Shown here piece after piece: positions 46,154 to 56,063 of a DNA stretch of 64,000 nucleotides (position 1 is its first letter; every line of letters starts with the position of its first letter). The notes under the pieces were generated by a model. The model had not been told where the DNA came from. It saw only the letters and a list, made by a program, of their open reading frames with translations, and searched no databases. A program made the position numbers and the translations under genes. Origin of the DNA: Aliikangiella coralliicola (lineage in GTDB: Bacteria; Pseudomonadota; Gammaproteobacteria; Enterobacterales; Kangiellaceae); the NCBI RefSeq assembly GCF_007004725.1, contig NZ_ML660161.1, positions 607,122 through 671,121 of the forward strand. Direction: 5' to 3'.

Positions 46154-48217
46154 ATGAGCGCAGCAGACGATAAGAAAGGCCAATTAGAATCGGGGTCGAA
46201 CACTGGCATATACATTTGGTTGTTATTGCTATTTATTGTGATTGGGGGCTTCAATCTTTTCATGGGGCAAAGGGAAAGCCAATTCAACCAATCCAGATTG
46301 ACCAAAGCAGGTAACCTGAGGGTACTGTCACAGCAGGTTGCGAAAAACGCGTCTGAGGCATCGCGAGGAAATGCTGAGGCTTTTAGGCAGCTAACATCTT
46401 CCACCAAGGAATTTCAGGCCCAGTTTAATCATCTCGATAAAGGGGATGATTCGAAAGGACTCCCGCCTTCTAACGAAGTCATTCGTAACAAAGAAGTAAA
46501 AGATGTTGGTGATTTATGGACCAACATGAATCGAGAAGCGGATGTCGTATCGCAAGGACAAGATACGGTAATTGGTCTTTATGATATTGCCGGAGAGTTA
46601 TCCGCAACGATTCCGCAAATGCAGTTTCTTTACCAGAATGTACAAGATATTTTGCTCGACTCAAGGGCAACTGCTGAGCAGGTGATGTTTGCAACTCGTC
46701 AAACAACTTATGCGGAAAGAATTCTCAGAAGTTTCCAGAAGGTACTTGCCGGTGGAGACGACGCTGAAATTGCTGCGCAGAATTTCGGACATGACGTGGA
46801 TGTTTTTGGTGAAGTACTGACCGGCATGCTTGAAGGCGATGCCATGATGGGAATTGCCAGAGTCAACAACGCGGAAGCAAGGCAAGCCCTTGAAGAAATT
46901 GCTAATCAGTACGTTGGTGTTAAACAAAATGTGGACTTTGTAATTCGCTCTACAGAAGAGCTATTTAAAGTACACGAAGCATCAGATACGATATTTACCC
47001 AGGCAAGTGACATGCTGTCACTCACCGAAAAGTTACAGAGCGCTTATGAATTCCATTCTGAAGATTTAAAACAGATAGGGCATCCATATTACTCCGCTGC
47101 AGCCGGTGCATTTATTTTACTCTTCATCATCTTGCTTTATGCGCGTCAAAGAACCGATGACCGAAGTCGTACCGAACGTGCAAGACTAACCGCCGACCAG
47201 GAAAAATTACAGAACGAGAGAAACCAGCAAGCTATCATCCGACTTCTGGATGAAATGGAAGGACTGGCAGATGGTGACCTGACAACCAACGCGACGGTAA
47301 CAGAGGACTTCACTGGAGCGATAGCCGATGCGATGAACTTTACCATTGACCAATTGAGAAGTCTGGTATCGACGATTAAAGACTCGGTTGTCAAACTGGC
47401 TAATGCGACAGACGCAACGCAAAATATCTCGATGGAACTGGCACAAGCATCTCGCAATCAAGCGCAAGAAATTACCGGGGCCTCTGCTGCGATTAACGAA
47501 ATGGCGGTTTCCATCGAGCAAGTATCTGCAAACGCATCGGAGTCAGCGACGGTTGCGGAAAAGTCGGTGGACATAGCGAAAAAAGGTGGTGAGGTTGTAC
47601 GAAATACCATCCAGGGGATGGATACAATCCGTGAGCAAATTCAGGAAACATCAAAACGAATTAAACGTCTGGGTGAATCGTCCCAGGAAATCGGTGATAT
47701 CGTATCTTTGATTAATGATATATCTGACCAAACAAACATACTGGCACTTAACGCGGCAATCCAGGCATCGATGGCAGGGGAAGCTGGTCGTGGTTTCGCG
47801 GTTGTTGCGGATGAGGTACAACGACTGGCGGAGCGTTCCGGTAATGCAACCAAGCAGATAGAAGCGCTGGTAAAAACAATCCAAACCGATACAAACGAAG
47901 CGGTTATATCAATGGAAGCCAGTACCGCAGAGGTGGTCCATGGAGCACGACTTGCACAAGACGCGGGTGTTGCACTGGAAGAAATCGAAAGGGTATCTAA
48001 AAGTTTGGCAGACTTGATCCAGAACATATCTAACGCGGCCCGCCAACAAGCAGCGTCTGCGGGACATGTTTCCAATACGATGAATGTTATCCAGGAAATC
48101 ACCAATCAGACATCTGAAGGTACACAAAATACTGCGAGTTCCATTGGTAAGTTGGCTGAACTGGCGGATGAGCTGAACAACTCAATTGCCGGTTTCAAAC
48201 TGCCAGACGAAGCTTAA
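46154..48217 (+). CDS. pilJ: Methyl-accepting chemotaxis protein PilJ
   Basis: A 687-residue receptor for surface or pilus signals. Membrane helices at about 18-36 and 315-333 enclose a ~280-residue periplasmic region with two PilJ-type helical modules. A HAMP-like linker and the cytoplasmic signalling coiled coil follow, with the tip [16 protein letters not shown] and [13 protein letters not shown]. The Q-A-S-M-A-G-E variant of the tip is that of PilJ. Gln/Glu pairs suited to PilK/ChpB methylation are present in the flanking helices. Confidence 0.95.
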   Translation: MSAADDKKGQLESGSNTGIYIWLLLLFIVIGGFNLFMGQRESQFNQSRLTKAGNLRVLSQQVAKNASEASRGNAEAFRQLTSSTKEFQAQFNHLDKGDDSKGLPPSNEVIRNKEVKDVGDLWTNMNREADVVSQGQDTVIGLYDIAGELSATIPQMQFLYQNVQDILLDSRATAEQVMFATRQTTYAERILRSFQKVLAGGDDAEIAAQNFGHDVDVFGEVLTGMLEGDAMMGIARVNNAEARQALEEIANQYVGVKQNVDFVIRSTEELFKVHEASDTIFTQASDMLSLTEKLQSAYEFHSEDLKQIGHPYYSAAAGAFILLFIILLYARQRTDDRSRTERARLTADQEKLQNERNQQAIIRLLDEMEGLADGDLTTNATVTEDFTGAIADAMNFTIDQLRSLVSTIKDSVVKLANATDATQNISMELAQASRNQAQEITGASAAINEMAVSIEQVSANASESATVAEKSVDIAKKGGEVVRNTIQGMDTIREQIQETSKRIKRLGESSQEIGDIVSLINDISDQTNILALNAAIQASMAGEAGRGFAVVADEVQRLAERSGNATKQIEALVKTIQTDTNEAVISMEASTAEVVHGARLAQDAGVALEEIERVSKSLADLIQNISNAARQQAASAGHVSNTMNVIQEITNQTSEGTQNTASSIGKLAELADELNNSIAGFKLPDEA

Positions 48218-48232
48218 TAAAGCGGAATTTTA

Positions 48233-49108
48233 ATGGCTGCTTTTAATCTTCCAGAAATGGAATCAAAAGAGTTTGCATTGTGGCAAACTCTTTTGGAAAA
48301 GCGAACCGGAATGTGGCTGCCTGAAAGCCGCAAAGCATTTTTGATTGCAGCGCTTACTCGTTTTATGAAAGACAAAGGTGTTAACGAGTATAAAGAGCTT
48401 TACTCAAAATTAGATGCAGGAGCGATATCGGTACTTGATTGGGCCAGTTTAGTTGACTCTTTGACAGTTCATGAAACTTGTTTTTATCGAGATATACCAT
48501 CGCTAAAAGTAGTAACTAGTTATTGTCGAAATAAAGCGTTGGAAGGGTTTCAAAAAGACTCTTCTAAACCACAACATGTCCAGATTTGGAGCGTTGGATG
48601 CTCCACTGGAGAAGAGGCATATAGTCTCGCTATTGAAATGGACAAGCTGAACATCGGGCTTAAAGAAGCTTGTGATAAAACGGTTTATTTTGGTGTAACT
48701 GCGGTTGATATTAGTTATCCATCATTGGCTGTTGCTCGTGAAGGAATCTACGTAGGCAGGCAGTTAGATTTTGTTCCTCAAACGACTAAAAACTTTTATT
48801 TTAATCGGCTGGCCGATGATTACTACCAAATAAAAGATCAAATAAGACAGAGAACATGTTTTATTCAAAGCAATGTACTCGACCTTGGGAGCAAAAACAA
48901 ACAGGAATATGACGTTATTTATTGCCAAAATGTACTGATTTATTTTCGAGATGAACGAAAAAAGAAAGTCATTAACCAATTAATAACCAGGCTTAAACCT
49001 GGTGGAATTCTGGTTTTAGGGCACGGAGAAATTACTAACGTCAGTGGCGATGAGTTAACCAGAGTTGATAATAAGCATTGTCTTGCGTATTTGCGTAAAG
49101 ATAACTAA
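48233..49108 (+). CDS. pilK: CheR-type methyltransferase PilK
   Basis: A 291-residue SAM-dependent protein-glutamate methyltransferase for PilJ. The N-terminal helical domain (about 1-75) is followed by the SAM-binding domain: V-H-E-T-C-F-Y-R-D, I-W-S-V-G-C-S-T-G-E-E-A-Y-S-L-A and Y-C-Q-N-V-L-I-Y-F. Starts 15 bp behind pilJ and ends 23 bp before the chpA ATG. The order matches Pseudomonas pilJ-pilK-chpA. Confidence 0.94.
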   Translation: MAAFNLPEMESKEFALWQTLLEKRTGMWLPESRKAFLIAALTRFMKDKGVNEYKELYSKLDAGAISVLDWASLVDSLTVHETCFYRDIPSLKVVTSYCRNKALEGFQKDSSKPQHVQIWSVGCSTGEEAYSLAIEMDKLNIGLKEACDKTVYFGVTAVDISYPSLAVAREGIYVGRQLDFVPQTTKNFYFNRLADDYYQIKDQIRQRTCFIQSNVLDLGSKNKQEYDVIYCQNVLIYFRDERKKKVINQLITRLKPGGILVLGHGEITNVSGDELTRVDNKHCLAYLRKDN

Positions 49109-49131
49109 ATAAAGTAAATATCGGAGTGGTC

Positions 49132-52100
49132 ATGACCGACAACTACGACCAATTAGCACTAAGCTGGGTCAGAAAAGAAATTAATAATACCCTTGATCAA
49201 GCTAGACAAGGGTTGGAAAATTTTGCTGAAGATAACCAGGACCAGACTCAGATACAGTTTTGTATCAATTGTCTGCATCAAGTCCAGGGTACTTTGCAAA
49301 TGTTGGAGTTTTCTGGTGCCGCAAAATTGGCGTCCGAAATGGAAATTCTGGCTGAAAAAATGGCATCAGACAACACCTTTGCTGTAGAAGCGGCATTCGA
49401 GGTTTTGATGCGAGCATTGTTACAAATGCCCGGTTACCTTGAGCGTGTTGAAGAAGGCCAGAAAGATATTCCTGTCATTTTATTACCGCTTATTAACGAA
49501 CTTCGTGCAGCCGGCAATCAGACACCGATTTCAGAAAGAGAGTTGTTTAGCGCTGACACTCAGGGCGTGCTACCGCCCAAAGCCGTTGAAAAAGTTACTG
49601 AGAAAGATAAAACAACAGCGTTTCAAGATAATGCCAAAAAACTTCGCGCGCATTTTCAAAAAGGTTTGACGGGGGTTATCCGTCTCGAAAAGATCAAAGA
49701 ATCTTTGGCAAGAATTCACAAGGTGTTGTTGCGTCTAGAGGCTTTAACTGAAGGTCATCCTGTTTCTCGATTATGGTGGGTTGCTGATGGTTTTATTTTT
49801 TCGATAACAGAAGGTGGCTTGTACAAAAGAAAAGAAGTGCATTTGCTTCTTTCTCAGGTTGATAAGCAAATTAAGCGTTTATCTGATCAGGGCAAATCGG
49901 CATTAGATGACGTTATTCCTGAAAAATTATTGTCACAATTACTTTATTTTGTGGCTCGCTCGAAATCGAAAAACGCGCGAATCAATGCGCTAAAAGAAGA
50001 GTTTAACCTGGAAAGCGTTTTAGCTGATAGTGAGCAAATTAAAAAGCGCCAGGCGCGTCTGGCGAAACCAGATTCAACAGCAGTTTCAAATGTTGCCGGT
50101 GCCATTAATGAAGAACTTGCCACTGTAAAAGATCAGCTCGATCTGTTTGTGCGGGCTCAGGCTAAAGATCCTTCGCAACTGCAAAATCTTGTTGATTCGT
50201 TAGTAAGAATTAGCGATACCTTAACTTTACTTGAACTCGCGATTCCTCGCGATGTTATTCGTCAGCAAGTTAAACAGATCCAGAAACTTATTGATTTAGG
50301 CAAGATGCCTGATGACTCCACGGTAATGGACATCGCTGGTGCATTGTTATTTGTTGAAGCGAATCTGAAAAATATTAACTTGGAAGCTAGTAGCCAGACT
50401 AGTGATGAAGTTGAGTCCAGCGAATTAAGTCAAACTCAAGCGAAAGAATCGCAAGTTGATGATGCGACTGAGGCACTTATCAAAGTGGCGCGTAAGAGTA
50501 TGCAGGCTGCGAAAGATAAGATGATCAATTACATTGCCTCAGGATTTGAGCGAGAGGCACTTGCCGATGTGCCGAACTTGCTCGAGGAAGTATTAGGCGG
50601 GGTGCGAATTGTTCAATTTGATAATGCAGCGCGAATATTAAAAATAGCGAAAGATTTTGTTGAACAGCGGATTATTGCAGTAGAAGTTCAGCCAAAAGAA
50701 GAGCGCCTGGATGCGTTGGCCGATGTGATCACTAGTGTTGAATATTTCCTAGAAGCATCTGAAGAAGGAAAACATCGCGGTGTTAATTCAATCCTGAAAG
50801 GTGCACAAAAAAGTGTGGAGTCACTCGAAAGTGCACTGAGTGAAGCTGCCCCACAAGCTGAAATTGTTAGCGTACCTGTGCCTGAAAAGGCTCAGGTTGA
50901 AGAACATCAAATGGAAGAAGTGCCAGAACCTGTGAAAACAGAAAAGGCCGATGTGATTCCACTTGTTTCATCTGCGGAAAAGCAAGTTGATGAAACGCTG
51001 ATTGATGAAGAAGTGCTCGAGATTTTTCTTGAGGAAGCTGAAGAAGAAATTCAAACAATCAATGACATGCTTCCAAGATGGACTAATAGCTTACAAGATG
51101 ATGAAGCGCTCACAACATTACGCCGCTCTTTTCACACGTTAAAAGGCAGCGGCCGATTAGTTGGCGCTAAGGTCATTGGTGAAGTCAGTTGGGCTGTTGA
51201 AGACATGCTCAACAAAGTCATTGAAGAGTCGATTCCTGCTGAGACTCAAGTGATCACTGTGCTTAACGAATCACAGGCTATGATGCCTCAGTTAGTGGAT
51301 GCTTTTGCCCACCAAAAACCAATTGAGTGTAACTATCAGCAATTAGTTGCTAAAGCTGAGCATATTGCAAAAGGCAAGCAGCTAGCTGACTTTGACTTTG
51401 CTGAGCCAGAGGGTGAAGTTGAAGAAAAAGCTGCCGACGTTGCGGCGAGTCAACCGGAAGCCATTGATCCCGTATTGCTGGAAATTTTCTCAACAGAAGC
51501 CCAAAGCCATTTAGAAACAATCGCAGATTACTTAAGCGGTGCACCTAGAGAAGGTAGCGTTGCTGTCACTGACGATATGATACGCGCGCTGCATACCCTT
51601 AAGGGAAGCGCGAATATGGCCGGTGTAGGAACAATTGCCAAATTAACCGGCCCATGGGAAAAGTATTCTCGGTTAATCAAGGGAAGCGGACATCGCTTCG
51701 AACAAAATGTCATCGCGTTACTTCAGGATACTCATGACTATTTGAAACAGTCGCTCGATAATCTGACTAATTCATTGCCATTAGATAACGACCAGCTGAC
51801 GGAAATACTCGACAATATTTCCCAGCTCAAAACTGACTATGCGACAGCAACGGGATCAAGTGTAAAACAACGTGATCAGCAATTTGTTTCAATCTTCTTG
51901 ACCGAAGGTTTAGATATTTTACATGAAGTGTCTAAATTAAATGATTCGCTTGAAAAAGACTTTTCGAATGCTGAGCTTAAAGAGTCGATTCGATTTGAAT
52001 TACACACTTTTCATCGTGGTGCAGAGTTGGTTGCAATTGATGAGCTTGAGCAACTTGCCTCAGCTTCGGAAAAGTTAGCGACTTTTGCAGCAAATCGAGA

Positions 52101-55100
52101 TTCTATCTCCGAAAGCTACAACTTACTGCTGGTAGAGACCATCGAAAAACTCACCGCAATGTTAAACAAAATTGCTTCGGAAGAAGATATCGAATCACCG
52201 CAAAATATTGTTGCCAAGATCGATGAATGGATTGAAGGTTCCGGGACTGAATCGGTACCTGAAGATATGGATGTCGAGCTAGTTGAATTATTCGTCGAGG
52301 AAGGTGAAGAGCTAATTGAAGCAGCCAGAGATCTATTATCTCGCTGGAAAGATAACTTAAACAACAAAGATATCATTGTTGAATTACGAAGAATCTTCCA
52401 CACGCTTAAAGGCAGCTCTCGTATGGCCGGCGCAATGAATGTCGGCGAACTAGGCTATGCTGCAGAAGACTTATTTAATACTGTTGTTGATTTTGGTCGA
52501 GAGTTATCGCCAGTCGATTACGATATCACCATTGCAACTACAGATAAATTAGAAGCCATGATCGCAGAGTTGAAAACGCTACGTTGGCCTGGAGACGCTT
52601 CTCAAGATGTAAAAATTATTCGCGACCATCTGTCACCTGAAACTGAAGTTGCAGAAGTGGTTGTGGAACCTGAAGTTGAAACTGAGCCAGAAGTCGAGGC
52701 TGAGTTAGAAGTCGAACCGCAGGCTGAAGTTGAAACAGAAGCTGAGATTGATTTTGAGCTAGAAGTACCGACAATTGTTGATGAGGTTTCAGATGCCGAC
52801 GAATTTGTTCTGGATAGCGAAGTAGAACAAAACGAGATAGTCGCAAACGAAGTAGAAACTGAGCATGATGCAGAAATTCTTGTTGAAGAAGAATTACTTG
52901 AAACAGAACTTCCCGCTTCAGAGTCGGTTGAGGAATTGTCAGAAATATCGCTCGATTCAGAACCTGCAGCTGAGGAAGCTGAGATTACTGATGAGTCGCT
53001 TACCTTTGACTCAGAGTTAATTGAAGCCGACGAAGAAACTTTCGAAGTGGAGTCCAGTGGCGATGATGCTGAGTTGATTCCGACTTTAGAAGATGTCGCG
53101 GAACAAGAAATTTCTGAACAAGAAGTAACGGAAGAAGAACTAGAAGAGCCAGAAGTAGAAATTGAAGCAGTTGAAGCTGTAGAAGCGGAAGAAATAGAAA
53201 CACTTGAAGAAGCGACTTCGTTGGAAGCATCTGATTTTGATAGTAGCGAGTTTGATGATTCGGAATATTCAGAATTAGAAGAGATTGAAACCGTTCAGGA
53301 TGAACCATTAGAAGCGCCTGTCTCAGAGGAAGAGCTTGAAATAATTGAACCGGTTGCGACTGAAACAGAAGCGCTTCAGACAGAAGATGTTGAGCTTGAG
53401 TCGGAAACTGCCGAGCTAGAAGCGCTTGAAGCCGGTGAAGCTGAGCAAGAAGAAATTGCACAAGAAGAAGCTGAGCAAGAGAGTATCGTATCAGAAGATG
53501 CTGAATTAGAAGAGCTGATATCAGAAGACGAAACCGTCGAGCAGGTCGATACTTGGGAAGAGGAAGAAGAAGCCCATGCTTTCGCCGGCGAAAATGTTGT
53601 TGATATTAAACCTGATGAACCAACCACTAGCGAAACTTTTGTTGAAGATACAATCAGTCCAGCGGCTCCCATTGTTGTCACTGGAAATATACACAAGGTT
53701 GATCTGGATGAAGATGGTGAAGAAGTTCTAGAAATCTATCTTGAAGAAGCTGATGAGTTATTAGTTACGCTTGATGAAGCGTTGCATGAATGGTCTGAGT
53801 CACTAGACAATAAAAACGCAATTGATTTGCTACAGCGAACCCTTCACACAATGAAAGGGGGCGCGCGTTTATCTGATTTGATCATTCTGGGTGACCTTAC
53901 CCATGAGATGGAAACTTATTTCGAACGGGTCAATAGTGGTCAGTTGACTGCCAGAGATGAAGATGTTGATTTCATGTTGCAGGGATATGATGTTATCGCA
54001 GCGCTTGTTAAAGAAGTTGAGACTAAGCGCCAGATGACTGTTCCCGAAACCTACATGAAGTCGTTGGAAGCGCTGATTAAAGGTGAATCTCCGGTGCTTG
54101 AACCCGTGGCTGAGGTTCCGGTTGAAGAGGTCGAAGAACCGGAAGAAGCTGCCGAAGCCGATCAGGTCGTTGCTGAAGTTGTTTCATTTGAGAAGAAAAA
54201 ACAGCAACAGGCAGAGAGCAAAGCTAAAGTTCAACAAAGCACAGAAGTTATCAGGGTGCCATCCGAACAGTTGGAAGGATTGGTTAACCTGGCTGGTGAA
54301 ACCAGTATTTTCAGATCACGTCTGGAACAACAGATGTCGGTGCTTAAATATAACCTTGAGGAAATGAGCGCGACAATCGAACGTTTACGAGATCAACTAC
54401 GAAATCTTGATATCGAGACGGAAGCACAAATTTTATATCGTCGAGAAATTTCCGGCGGTGCAGAATATGAAGATTTTGATCCACTAGAAATGGACCGGTA
54501 TACACGACAGCAGGAGTTGACTCGTGGTCTTGGCGAAAGTGCGGTGGATTTGATGAGCTTAAAAGAAAGTTTGGACTCACTGACTTCTGACTCGGAAACT
54601 TTGTTGTTACAGCAAGGGCGAGTCAATACAGAAATGCAAGAAAGCTTGATGCGAACTCGCATGATTCCGTTTGAAAGTCTGGTGCCAAGATTGCGTCGAA
54701 TGATCCGCCAAATTAGTACCGAATTGGGTAAAACAATCGAATTATCGATTAGTGCTGAAGGCGAAATGGATCGCAACGTATTGGAGCGAATGATTGCGCC
54801 GATTGAGCACATGTTGCGTAATGCGATGGACCACGGAATTGAATCGCCAGACGAACGGCGCGCGAATCAAAAACCTGAGAAGGGCAGTATCAAGATTTCT
54901 TTATTCCGAGAGGGTAGTGAAGTCTTTATCAAAATTCAGGATGATGGCCGCGGCTTGAATCTGAAAGCTATTCGACAGAAAGCGCAAGAAAAAGGTTTGA
55001 TTAGCGAGTCATCGGATTTGTCCGACCACGAATTGCAACAGCTCATTCTTGAAGCTGGTTTTAGTACCGCTGAAAAAGTCACGCAAATATCTGGGCGTGG

Positions 55101-56055
55101 TGTTGGAATGGACGTTGTGAGTAGTGAAATTAAGCAGATGGGCGGTGTGATTGAAATTGATTCTACCCAGGGAGTCGGCTCAATATTTACCGTTAAGCTT
55201 CCATTTACTGTATCGGTTAATCATGCGTTGATGGTGCAGTTAGGCGAAGAAGTGTTTGCCATTCCGCTAGCAAATATTGAAGGTATTGTACGAGTAAGTC
55301 CGTTTGAGCTTGAAGAATATTACTCTAACGAAGACGTCTCTTTTGAATACGCAGGAATTGATTATTCCATGTATTACCTTGGGCAGTTACTCGATCATAA
55401 TCGGTCGGCTAACTTGCAAGGGGTTACACAACCCTTACCGGTATTATTATTACATGGCGCAGATCACCCAACGGCGCTGCAAGTTGATGATTTGTTAGGA
55501 AGTCGAGAAATAGTTGTGAAGTCTTTGGGTAGCCAGCTGAGCTTAATTAGTGGCTTATCTGGTGCGACAATTCTTGGTGATGGCCGAGTTGTATTAATTT
55601 TGGATATGCCGGCACTTATTCGCCGAATTGACGCAACCGTTGCGCTTGATAGAGAAGAAGTCGTGCAGGTTGAGGATGATCGTGCACCAGTGGTGATGGT
55701 TGTCGATGACTCGATTACAGTTCGTAAAGTAACCACGCGATTACTTGAGCGACACGACTTTGAAGTGATTACCGCAAAAGACGGTGTTGACGCCTTGACG
55801 GTTCTTGGCGATCAAAAACCAGATGTTATGTTATTAGATATTGAGATGCCGCGAATGGATGGTTTTGAGCTTGCAACAATTATCCGTCATGATGACGCAT
55901 TGAAAGATTTACCTATCATAATGATTACATCGCGAACCGGGGAAAAACACCGTGAGCGAGCCGAACAAATTGGCGTTAATCAGTATATGGGTAAACCTTA
56001 TAATGAAGTCGATTTATTGGATTCAATTTCAGCACTGTTACCAACGAGAACTTGA
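49132..56055 (+). CDS. chpA: ChpA hybrid histidine kinase with multiple Hpt domains
   Basis: A 2307-residue CheA-type kinase. Start at ATG 49132 with GGAG upstream (a GTG two codons earlier is in frame). Histidine-phosphotransfer motifs occur at H49, H668, H821, H958, H1090 and H1572; further Hpt-like helical bundles between about 170 and 620 lack the His (for example L-E-E-V-L-G-G near 480). About residues 1174-1510 form a Glu-rich low-complexity spacer. The C terminus holds a P3-like dimerisation region, the HATPase (L-R-N-A-M-D-H-G, D-D-G-R-G-L, G-R-G-V-G-M-D-V-V), a CheW domain and a receiver with V-M-L-L-D-I-E-M-P. H958 is in an unusual H-T-F-H-R-G context. This matches Pseudomonas ChpA in overall plan. 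Confidence 0.95.
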   Translation: MTDNYDQLALSWVRKEINNTLDQARQGLENFAEDNQDQTQIQFCINCLHQVQGTLQMLEFSGAAKLASEMEILAEKMASDNTFAVEAAFEVLMRALLQMPGYLERVEEGQKDIPVILLPLINELRAAGNQTPISERELFSADTQGVLPPKAVEKVTEKDKTTAFQDNAKKLRAHFQKGLTGVIRLEKIKESLARIHKVLLRLEALTEGHPVSRLWWVADGFIFSITEGGLYKRKEVHLLLSQVDKQIKRLSDQGKSALDDVIPEKLLSQLLYFVARSKSKNARINALKEEFNLESVLADSEQIKKRQARLAKPDSTAVSNVAGAINEELATVKDQLDLFVRAQAKDPSQLQNLVDSLVRISDTLTLLELAIPRDVIRQQVKQIQKLIDLGKMPDDSTVMDIAGALLFVEANLKNINLEASSQTSDEVESSELSQTQAKESQVDDATEALIKVARKSMQAAKDKMINYIASGFEREALADVPNLLEEVLGGVRIVQFDNAARILKIAKDFVEQRIIAVEVQPKEERLDALADVITSVEYFLEASEEGKHRGVNSILKGAQKSVESLESALSEAAPQAEIVSVPVPEKAQVEEHQMEEVPEPVKTEKADVIPLVSSAEKQVDETLIDEEVLEIFLEEAEEEIQTINDMLPRWTNSLQDDEALTTLRRSFHTLKGSGRLVGAKVIGEVSWAVEDMLNKVIEESIPAETQVITVLNESQAMMPQLVDAFAHQKPIECNYQQLVAKAEHIAKGKQLADFDFAEPEGEVEEKAADVAASQPEAIDPVLLEIFSTEAQSHLETIADYLSGAPREGSVAVTDDMIRALHTLKGSANMAGVGTIAKLTGPWEKYSRLIKGSGHRFEQNVIALLQDTHDYLKQSLDNLTNSLPLDNDQLTEILDNISQLKTDYATATGSSVKQRDQQFVSIFLTEGLDILHEVSKLNDSLEKDFSNAELKESIRFELHTFHRGAELVAIDELEQLASASEKLATFAANRDSISESYNLLLVETIEKLTAMLNKIASEEDIESPQNIVAKIDEWIEGSGTESVPEDMDVELVELFVEEGEELIEAARDLLSRWKDNLNNKDIIVELRRIFHTLKGSSRMAGAMNVGELGYAAEDLFNTVVDFGRELSPVDYDITIATTDKLEAMIAELKTLRWPGDASQDVKIIRDHLSPETEVAEVVVEPEVETEPEVEAELEVEPQAEVETEAEIDFELEVPTIVDEVSDADEFVLDSEVEQNEIVANEVETEHDAEILVEEELLETELPASESVEELSEISLDSEPAAEEAEITDESLTFDSELIEADEETFEVESSGDDAELIPTLEDVAEQEISEQEVTEEELEEPEVEIEAVEAVEAEEIETLEEATSLEASDFDSSEFDDSEYSELEEIETVQDEPLEAPVSEEELEIIEPVATETEALQTEDVELESETAELEALEAGEAEQEEIAQEEAEQESIVSEDAELEELISEDETVEQVDTWEEEEEAHAFAGENVVDIKPDEPTTSETFVEDTISPAAPIVVTGNIHKVDLDEDGEEVLEIYLEEADELLVTLDEALHEWSESLDNKNAIDLLQRTLHTMKGGARLSDLIILGDLTHEMETYFERVNSGQLTARDEDVDFMLQGYDVIAALVKEVETKRQMTVPETYMKSLEALIKGESPVLEPVAEVPVEEVEEPEEAAEADQVVAEVVSFEKKKQQQAESKAKVQQSTEVIRVPSEQLEGLVNLAGETSIFRSRLEQQMSVLKYNLEEMSATIERLRDQLRNLDIETEAQILYRREISGGAEYEDFDPLEMDRYTRQQELTRGLGESAVDLMSLKESLDSLTSDSETLLLQQGRVNTEMQESLMRTRMIPFESLVPRLRRMIRQISTELGKTIELSISAEGEMDRNVLERMIAPIEHMLRNAMDHGIESPDERRANQKPEKGSIKISLFREGSEVFIKIQDDGRGLNLKAIRQKAQEKGLISESSDLSDHELQQLILEAGFSTAEKVTQISGRGVGMDVVSSEIKQMGGVIEIDSTQGVGSIFTVKLPFTVSVNHALMVQLGEEVFAIPLANIEGIVRVSPFELEEYYSNEDVSFEYAGIDYSMYYLGQLLDHNRSANLQGVTQPLPVLLLHGADHPTALQVDDLLGSREIVVKSLGSQLSLISGLSGATILGDGRVVLILDMPALIRRIDATVALDREEVVQVEDDRAPVVMVVDDSITVRKVTTRLLERHDFEVITAKDGVDALTVLGDQKPDVMLLDIEMPRMDGFELATIIRHDDALKDLPIIMITSRTGEKHRERAEQIGVNQYMGKPYNEVDLLDSISALLPTRT

Positions 56056-56063
56056 GGAAGAAA

